A stretch of 6,271 nt of DNA, taken from Bacteroidota bacterium. GTDB lineage: Bacteria > Bacteroidota > Bacteroidia > B-17B0 > Aurantibacillaceae. Below are positions 1-4,284 of the stretch, piece after piece (within the stretch, counting starts at the first letter, position 1; each line of letters begins with the position of its first letter). The DNA lies in NCBI GenBank assembly GCA_947449125.1, contig CANFQR010000091.1:1-6271 (forward strand), read 5' to 3'. A model generated the notes under the pieces. The model was not told where the DNA came from and ran no database searches. It saw only the letters and a program-made list of their open reading frames with translations. The position numbers were made by a program, and so were the translations under genes.

Positions 1-722
1 ATGCAGATTTTGATGGCTTTTGGGGAATTTGGGACGAACCTTTTTTACAATATTCTATCAAAAAAATAAATGAATTAAATACACCATTTCATGCTGCCAT
101 ATTTACCTTAAGTTCACACCATCCTTATTTTGTGCCAGACAAATACAAAAATAAATTCCCAAAAGGCCCGCTTGAAAACTCAGAATCTATTCGTTATGCC
201 GATTATGCTTTGATGAAATTTTTTGAAACTGCAAAAAAACAAAACTGGTATAGCAATACTTTATTTGTCATAAGTGCCGACCACGCAAGTATTTCAGATC
301 ATCCGTTTTTTAGCAATTTTGCAGGAAATTTAAGTATCCCAATTCTATTTTTTAAAAGCGATAACTCCTTAAAAGCTGAAAACAACCGTATTTTTTCGCA
401 GATAGATATTTTACCCAGCACCCTCAATTTATTGGGTTATAACAAGCCATTTTTTGCCTTTGGAAAATCGTTTTTAGACAGCACAAACCGCAAGAGTTAT
501 TATTATGCCAATAGTACATATTATGTATACAACGATTCTATGGTGTTTACCTACTCCATTCCTGATTTAAAAACAGTATTTAACTATAAGCGCGATAGTG
601 TTTGCGGTAATTCGCTATTAAATAAATATCCTGAAATTGAGCAAACCGCTAATAAAGATTTTAAGATGTTTATACAATATTATAACCAATGCCTGATTAA
701 CAATTCGGCATATAATAAATAA
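1..722 (+). CDS. LTA synthase family protein (sulfatase-fold phosphotransferase), C-terminal part, 5' truncated by the window edge
   Basis: The frame is open from base 3 (bases 1-2 finish a codon) to TAA at 720-722, giving the last 239 residues; the N-terminal membrane segments and the catalytic Thr region lie off the left edge. Seen: WGIWDE near residue 7, TLSSHHPY at residues 35-42, YADYALMKFF near residue 65, and ISADH with Asp93-His94. Known: these motifs mark the COG1368 LtaS/MdoB alkaline-phosphatase-like fold. The Asp-His pair matches metal ligands of LtaS, and the His before Pro-Tyr matches its substrate-binding His. Members are membrane proteins that move phosphoglycerol or similar headgroups from phospholipid to an envelope polymer on the outer face of the inner membrane. 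Inferred: as Gram-negative Bacteroidota are not known to make lipoteichoic acid, the acceptor is probably another glycan or lipid. The first start-like codon (GTG at 132) cuts through the conserved HHPY block, so it is not the true start. The next gene follows after about 50 bp with no visible terminator. Confidence 0.9.
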   Translation, partial: ADFDGFWGIWDEPFLQYSIKKINELNTPFHAAIFTLSSHHPYFVPDKYKNKFPKGPLENSESIRYADYALMKFFETAKKQNWYSNTLFVISADHASISDHPFFSNFAGNLSIPILFFKSDNSLKAENNRIFSQIDILPSTLNLLGYNKPFFAFGKSFLDSTNRKSYYYANSTYYVYNDSMVFTYSIPDLKTVFNYKRDSVCGNSLLNKYPEIEQTANKDFKMFIQYYNQCLINNSAYNK

Positions 723-773
723 ACTATTCATCAAATAATATTATCTCAGTATATTCGTTATTTAATTTAAATT

Positions 774-3275
774 CTGAAAACTCTAAAATACCATACCGCT
801 TTACTATTGGTAATGTTTGGCTTTGCAATTAAATCGCAAACAGCCACCCTTAAAGGTATTGTTAAAAGCGCTGATGGAGAACCACTTGAAGGCGTTACCG
901 TGGGAGTTAAAGAAAATCCCAATCAAGCAACCTTTACTGATGAAAAAGGATTTTATTTACTTACAATAGATGCCGAAAAACCAATTTCAGTCGTGTTTTT
1001 TGATATTAATTTTTCTGCATTAACCTACACGCTTAAAGCAAAAGCTAACGACTTAATTACTTATTCGCCAACTTTAAAATTTAAAAATAATTTGGTAGAA
1101 GTTGAAGTCATCGATAATAAAACAAGAAGAGAGGAAGTTGTTAGATTAGACCCCTTAATTTATAATAAACTTCCCACACCAACCGGAAATATAGAAGATA
1201 TTATAAAAACACAAATGGGCGTTAGCAGTAATAACGAGCTTAGCAGCGGCTATAACGTTAGAGGAGGTAATTTTGATGAAAACCTTGTTTATGTTAACGA
1301 CATAGAAGTATACAGACCATTTCTTGTAAGAAGCGGACAACAAGAAGGCTTAAGTTTTGCCAATCCCAACATGGTTCAAAGCATTAGTTTTTCTGCCGGT
1401 GGATTTGAAGCTAGATATGGCGATAAACTGAGCAGCGTTTTAGACATTACTTACCGCAAACCCTTAAAGTTTGGTGGAAATGCCTCAGGTAGTTTTTTGG
1501 GTGGAAATATACAAGCTGAAGGTATTAGCAATAATCGTTTGCTAGCTTGGAGTATTGGCGCCAGATACCGCACTAATTCATACTTATTAAAAGCACTAGA
1601 TACAAAAGGAGAATACAGACCAAGTGCGTTAGACGTGCAAACTTTTTTAACCTTTGATGTAAATCCAAAATTAAAACTCGAATATTTAGGTAACATTTCC
1701 AATAATAAATATCTGGTAGTTCCAACCAACAGACAAACCAATTTTGGTACAGTTAATAATGCTTTACGATTTACCGTTTATTTTGACGGACAAGAGTTAA
1801 TGCAATATTCCACATTTATGAGCGGCTTATCTGCCACCTACCGTCCAAACGCTAAAACCAAATTAAAATTTATTTCATCTGCCTATCATGCCAACGAAGA
1901 GGAAATATTCACCGTGCAGGGCCAATATTATATTGACCAGCTAGAAGCCGATCTTGGCAAACCAAATTTTGGTCAGGTAGCTTTTAATAGAGGCATTGGC
2001 ACATTTTTAAATAACGGAAGAAATTATTTAACAGCAACCGTTGTAAATTTTGAACATAAAGGAACCTATTACATTAATAACAACAATGAGTTTTTATGGG
2101 GTGCCCGTCAACAATTTGAAAAAATAAACGATAAGTTAAGCGAATGGCGAACTGTTGACTCAGCGGGATTTTTGGTACCATACAGTCCAACAGAAATAAA
2201 TTTAATGGATGTGTACAAAACAAAAATCTCTTTGCCTAGTTATCGCTCACAGGCATACATGCAATATAATTTTTCAAAAACGTTAAAAGACACGTCTGAA
2301 TTCAGTCTTACTGCAGGTATAAGAGGAAATTACTGGACGGTTAACCAACAATTTTTATTCTCACCTCGTTTTACACTGTCGTATAAGCCAAATTGGAAGC
2401 GCGACTGGCTATTTAAATTCAGCACCGGCATATATTACCAGCCACCGTTTTACCGTGAGTTAAGAGGCATTGACGGACAAATAAATAAAGATGTAAAAGC
2501 GCAACAATCCATTCATGTTGTTTTATCCGGCGATTATATTTTTAAAATGTGGCAACGGCCATTTAAGCTAATAGTATCCAGTTATTTCAAACAAATAAAT
2601 AATCTAATTCCTTATGAAATTGACAATGTGCGCATTCGCTATTTCGCCAACAATAACGCAAAAGGCTATGCCACAGGAACCGACGTAAGAATAAACGGCG
2701 AGTTTGTTAAAGGCGTTGAAAGCTGGGCTACAGTTGGTTTACTAAGAACTTATGAATATTCAAAAGACAATATCCATTATATTTTTTACAATAAAAGCGG
2801 CGAAGAAATAATTAAAGGTTACACATTTGACCAGGTTAAAACAGACAGTCAACGAGTTGACCCCGGTTATATTCCACGACCAACCGATCAGTTAGTTACA
2901 TTTGGACTGTTTTTTCAGGATTATTTGCCAAAGTATCCTGCTTTTAAATTTAATTTGAATTTGCAATTTGGAAGCGGCTTACCATTTGGTCCTCCAACGC
3001 ATTTAAGATACCAACAGTTACTAAGAATGCCTGCTTATAGACGAGTTGACGCCGGTTTTGCCTATAATATTTTAAAAGCTAAAAGAGAATTTAAAAGCAA
3101 AAATGTATTTAATCATTTAGAAGACATGTGGATTTATTTAGAAATTTTTAATTTACTCCAAGTTCAAAATACGGTTTCGTATACCTGGATACAAGATGTA
3201 ACGGGCATACGATACGCCATACCCAATTACCTTACCAACAGGCAGGTAAATGTTAGATTGCAAATAAAATTTTAA
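774..3275 (+). CDS. TonB-dependent outer-membrane receptor with N-terminal carboxypeptidase-regulatory-like domain
   Basis: This is a complete outer-membrane active-transport receptor of 833 residues from CTG 774. It takes up an unidentified ligand using energy from TonB-ExbBD. Domains, numbered from CTG 774: signal peptide at 1-21; CarboxypepD_reg-like beta-sandwich at about 24-103 (LKGIVKSADGEPLEGVTV, then DEKGFYLL); plug at about 130-230 with the hallmark YNVRGGNFDENLVYVND and FEARYGDKLSSVLD; then a beta barrel ending in Phe (VRLQIKF), as outer-membrane proteins do. Start choice: there is no ATG between 723 and 812. TTG 807 and ATG 813 would begin inside the hydrophobic core of the signal. 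Reading on from the stop at 768-770 gives MKTLKYHTALLLV from CTG 774, or one residue more from ATT 771, which is a proper signal peptide with probable cleavage after IKS. No SusD-like partner gene lies beside it, so a SusC/SusD glycan system is not supported. The substrate is unknown. Co-transcription with the preceding gene is plausible. Confidence 0.93.
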   Translation: MKTLKYHTALLLVMFGFAIKSQTATLKGIVKSADGEPLEGVTVGVKENPNQATFTDEKGFYLLTIDAEKPISVVFFDINFSALTYTLKAKANDLITYSPTLKFKNNLVEVEVIDNKTRREEVVRLDPLIYNKLPTPTGNIEDIIKTQMGVSSNNELSSGYNVRGGNFDENLVYVNDIEVYRPFLVRSGQQEGLSFANPNMVQSISFSAGGFEARYGDKLSSVLDITYRKPLKFGGNASGSFLGGNIQAEGISNNRLLAWSIGARYRTNSYLLKALDTKGEYRPSALDVQTFLTFDVNPKLKLEYLGNISNNKYLVVPTNRQTNFGTVNNALRFTVYFDGQELMQYSTFMSGLSATYRPNAKTKLKFISSAYHANEEEIFTVQGQYYIDQLEADLGKPNFGQVAFNRGIGTFLNNGRNYLTATVVNFEHKGTYYINNNNEFLWGARQQFEKINDKLSEWRTVDSAGFLVPYSPTEINLMDVYKTKISLPSYRSQAYMQYNFSKTLKDTSEFSLTAGIRGNYWTVNQQFLFSPRFTLSYKPNWKRDWLFKFSTGIYYQPPFYRELRGIDGQINKDVKAQQSIHVVLSGDYIFKMWQRPFKLIVSSYFKQINNLIPYEIDNVRIRYFANNNAKGYATGTDVRINGEFVKGVESWATVGLLRTYEYSKDNIHYIFYNKSGEEIIKGYTFDQVKTDSQRVDPGYIPRPTDQLVTFGLFFQDYLPKYPAFKFNLNLQFGSGLPFGPPTHLRYQQLLRMPAYRRVDAGFAYNILKAKREFKSKNVFNHLEDMWIYLEIFNLLQVQNTVSYTWIQDVTGIRYAIPNYLTNRQVNVRLQIKF

Positions 3276-3288
3276 GCTTAAACGTTTA
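3271..3288. repeat. Two overlapping short palindromes at a convergent gene junction
   Basis: TTTAAGCTTAAA (3271-3282) and TAAACGTTTA (3279-3288) are both perfect palindromes sharing four bases. They span the stop codons of the receptor gene (3273-3275) and the regulator gene (3286-3288, minus strand), which are only 10 bp apart. Neither is a GC-rich stem followed by a T run, so an intrinsic terminator is not supported. They may weakly limit read-through between the converging genes or may be chance in AT-rich DNA. Confidence 0.35.
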
Positions 3289-3507
3289 GTCAAAATCCTT
3301 TAATAGGTCATGTAGATTTACACCTAAGGCACGTGACAGATTATATACCCAATATAGCGTAGGATTAATTTCGCCCCTCTCTAATCTAGAAATATTTTGA
3401 GGTGTGTTATCCATTCTGGCAGCTAATTCACTTTGAGTTATATACAAAGCAGCTCTTTTTTGAGCAACAAATTTTCCAAATTTCTTATTGAATTTAATTT
3501 TATCCAC
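3286..3507 (-). CDS. XRE-family (Cro/CI-type) helix-turn-helix transcriptional regulator
   Basis: This is a 73-residue DNA-binding protein, almost entirely one HTH_3 domain. Seen: residues 9-70 carry the five-helix pattern, with helix 2 at about TQSELAARMD, the recognition helix at about TPQNISRLERGEINP, and the closing segment LSRALGVNLHDLL. No sensor, peptidase or dimerisation domain follows, so it is a minimal single-domain member. The start is GTG at 3507; the frame stays open only to a stop at 3532-3534 and offers no ATG, so GTG (or CTG at 3510) is the best choice. It diverges from the lipoprotein gene and converges on the receptor gene. A perfect 22-bp palindrome lies 32 bp upstream of its start, the usual place for an autoregulatory operator, so repression of its own gene and perhaps of the divergent lipoprotein gene is inferred. 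Solo XRE proteins can also be antitoxins or phage-type regulators, but no toxin or phage gene is visible nearby. Confidence 0.9.
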   Translation of the reverse strand: MDKIKFNKKFGKFVAQKRAALYITQSELAARMDNTPQNISRLERGEINPTLYWVYNLSRALGVNLHDLLKDFD

Positions 3508-3539
3508 CAGGTTGAAAGTGATAAAACTGTTTTAATTTT

Positions 3540-3561
3540 AACTAACCATATATGGTTAGTT
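3540..3561. promoter_or_regulatory. Perfect 22-bp palindrome, candidate operator for the XRE regulator
   Basis: The 11-bp arm AACTAACCATA is followed at once by its exact reverse complement, with no mismatch over 22 bp. The core is two half-sites, TAACCA (3543-3548) and TGGTTA (3553-3558), around TATA. It lies 32 bp upstream of the regulator's GTG start and about 14 bp before the -7 promoter match that faces the lipoprotein gene. A bound dimer there would cover the -33 region of that promoter. Dyad symmetry of this size next to a single-domain XRE gene is typical of its own binding site. That this protein binds here is inferred, not shown. Confidence 0.65.
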
Positions 3562-3563
3562 TA

Positions 3564-3600
3564 ATAAAAAACATTAGTTTTGCAATACATAAAAAACATT
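3564..3600. repeat. 12-bp direct repeat, two copies 25 bp apart
   Basis: ATAAAAAACATT occurs at 3564-3575 and again, identically, at 3589-3600. The first copy runs into the -7 promoter match and the second covers the expected transcription start. Possible roles are a second protein-binding pair or a slipped duplication; AT-rich composition makes chance a real alternative. Confidence 0.5.
3575..3582 (+). promoter_or_regulatory. Bacteroidota-type -7 promoter element facing the lipoprotein gene
   Basis: TAGTTTTG matches the Bacteroidota sigma-factor -7 consensus TAnnTTTG at all fixed positions. A TATG at 3551-3554, 20 bp upstream and inside the palindrome, could stand in for the -33 TTTG with one mismatch. 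Transcription would begin near 3590 and give a leader of about 155-160 nt before the lipoprotein start at 3748. I see no equally good match elsewhere in the 3508-3747 gap on this strand. The motif is short, so the call is tentative. Confidence 0.45.
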
Positions 3601-3627
3601 GTGTTAAAAAAATACAACTTATAACAA

Positions 3628-3649
3628 TGGTTAAATTAAAGGCTAACCA
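3628..3649. promoter_or_regulatory. Second pair of TGGTTA/TAACCA half-sites in outward order
   Basis: TGGTTA (3628-3633) and TAACCA (3644-3649) are the same hexamers as in the 22-bp palindrome, but in reversed order and with a 10-bp spacer. The pair again spans 22 bp and starts exactly 88 bp after the palindrome starts. It falls inside the predicted leader of the lipoprotein transcript, where it could be an auxiliary operator or a 6-bp RNA stem with a 10-nt loop. Its function is inferred only. Confidence 0.35.
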
Positions 3650-3747
3650 CCTATTATGATTTTTAAAAGTGGAGCTGAGAAAACCACTCGAAATAAAAAC
3701 CAGGAGCAATCTGAAAATCCAAAAGAGTAAGAAATTATTAACTTATT

Positions 3748-4167
3748 ATGAAAAAAATTAATCAAAAAACATCTATTTTATTTCTTTTATTATTTACTAT
3801 TCAAGTAGCATTAACTTCTTGTGCAACATTATTTTCAGGAACCAAACAACAAATTGTTTTCAACTCTACGCCACCCGAAGCGGATGTGGTTGCAATTATG
3901 AAAGATGGTAGCGAATTAACAATTGGTAAAACTCCATGTACTGTCGAAATAAAAAAGAAAACACGAAAAATAAATTTTATTAAAGATGGCTACTATACAG
4001 AACAATATAACTTAAGAAAAAATGCAACTATACATTGGGGATTATACGCTGATGTGGCAAGTATATTTATCTTTGGAACAGGGTTTATACCGACATTAGT
4101 AGATCTTTTTAGCCAATCTTTTTTGGTTTATCCTAATCAAGTAAAAACTGAATTAAAAAAGAAATAA
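3748..4167 (+). CDS. PEGA-domain-like lipoprotein
   Basis: This is a 139-residue predicted lipoprotein of unknown function. Seen: a Lys-rich n-region, a hydrophobic stretch at about 10-21 and a lipobox LTSC with Cys25, so signal peptidase II should cut before Cys25. The mature start CATLFSGTKQQIVFNSTPPEADV, with GKTPCTVEI at 60-68 and FIKDGYY at 77-83, is the small beta-sandwich pattern of PEGA-type proteins (repeat-like surface or envelope modules). A hydrophobic segment at about 97-121 containing WGLYADVASIFIFG is usual in this lipoprotein group. No run of acidic residues follows Cys25, so the Bacteroidota surface-export signal is missing and a periplasm-facing position is more likely (inferred). 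ATG 3748 is the only good start, since an in-frame stop sits at 3739-3741. It has its own candidate promoter and leader, diverges from the XRE gene and ends 26 bp before a strong terminator, so it looks like a single-gene transcript under the regulator's control. Confidence 0.82.
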   Translation: MKKINQKTSILFLLLFTIQVALTSCATLFSGTKQQIVFNSTPPEADVVAIMKDGSELTIGKTPCTVEIKKKTRKINFIKDGYYTEQYNLRKNATIHWGLYADVASIFIFGTGFIPTLVDLFSQSFLVYPNQVKTELKKK

Positions 4168-4192
4168 TCATTTCTTCCTAATCGAAAATTAT

Positions 4193-4230
4193 AAAAATGC
4201 GGAAGCTGTTTTTACTACTTCCGCATTTTT
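4193..4230. terminator. Bidirectional intrinsic terminator
   Basis: A 13-bp perfect stem (AAAAATGCGGAAG at 4193-4205 pairing with 4218-4230) closes a 12-nt loop, with a T run through 4231 on the plus strand and the matching A run on the other side. The core GCGGAAG/CTTCCGC gives stability. It sits between the converging lipoprotein and OmpA-family genes, 26 bp past the stop of the first and 55 bp past the stop of the second, and can end both transcripts. Confidence 0.88.
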
Positions 4231-4284
4231 TAGCAAGACATTAATTTTTGATAATAATCCCTCATTTATAAGCCAATTATATCT

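Noticed and set aside
746..760. TATATTCG at 750-757 as a promoter for the receptor gene
   Set aside because: It differs from TAnnTTTG at one fixed position and has no TTTG at suitable spacing upstream; too weak to call.
1155..1741. Two minus-strand frames (1155-1343 and 1451-1741) opposite the receptor gene
   Set aside because: They lie fully inside the plug and early barrel coding region, show no family motif, and lack any upstream signals.
3286..3507. XRE protein as the antitoxin of a toxin-antitoxin pair
   Set aside because: No HipA-, HigB- or RelE-like partner lies on either side; the neighbours are a receptor and a lipoprotein.
3668..3688. AGTGG and CCACT as a leader hairpin or riboswitch stem
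   Set aside because: The stem is only 5 bp with an 11-nt loop and no further paired elements, so no riboswitch class is supported.
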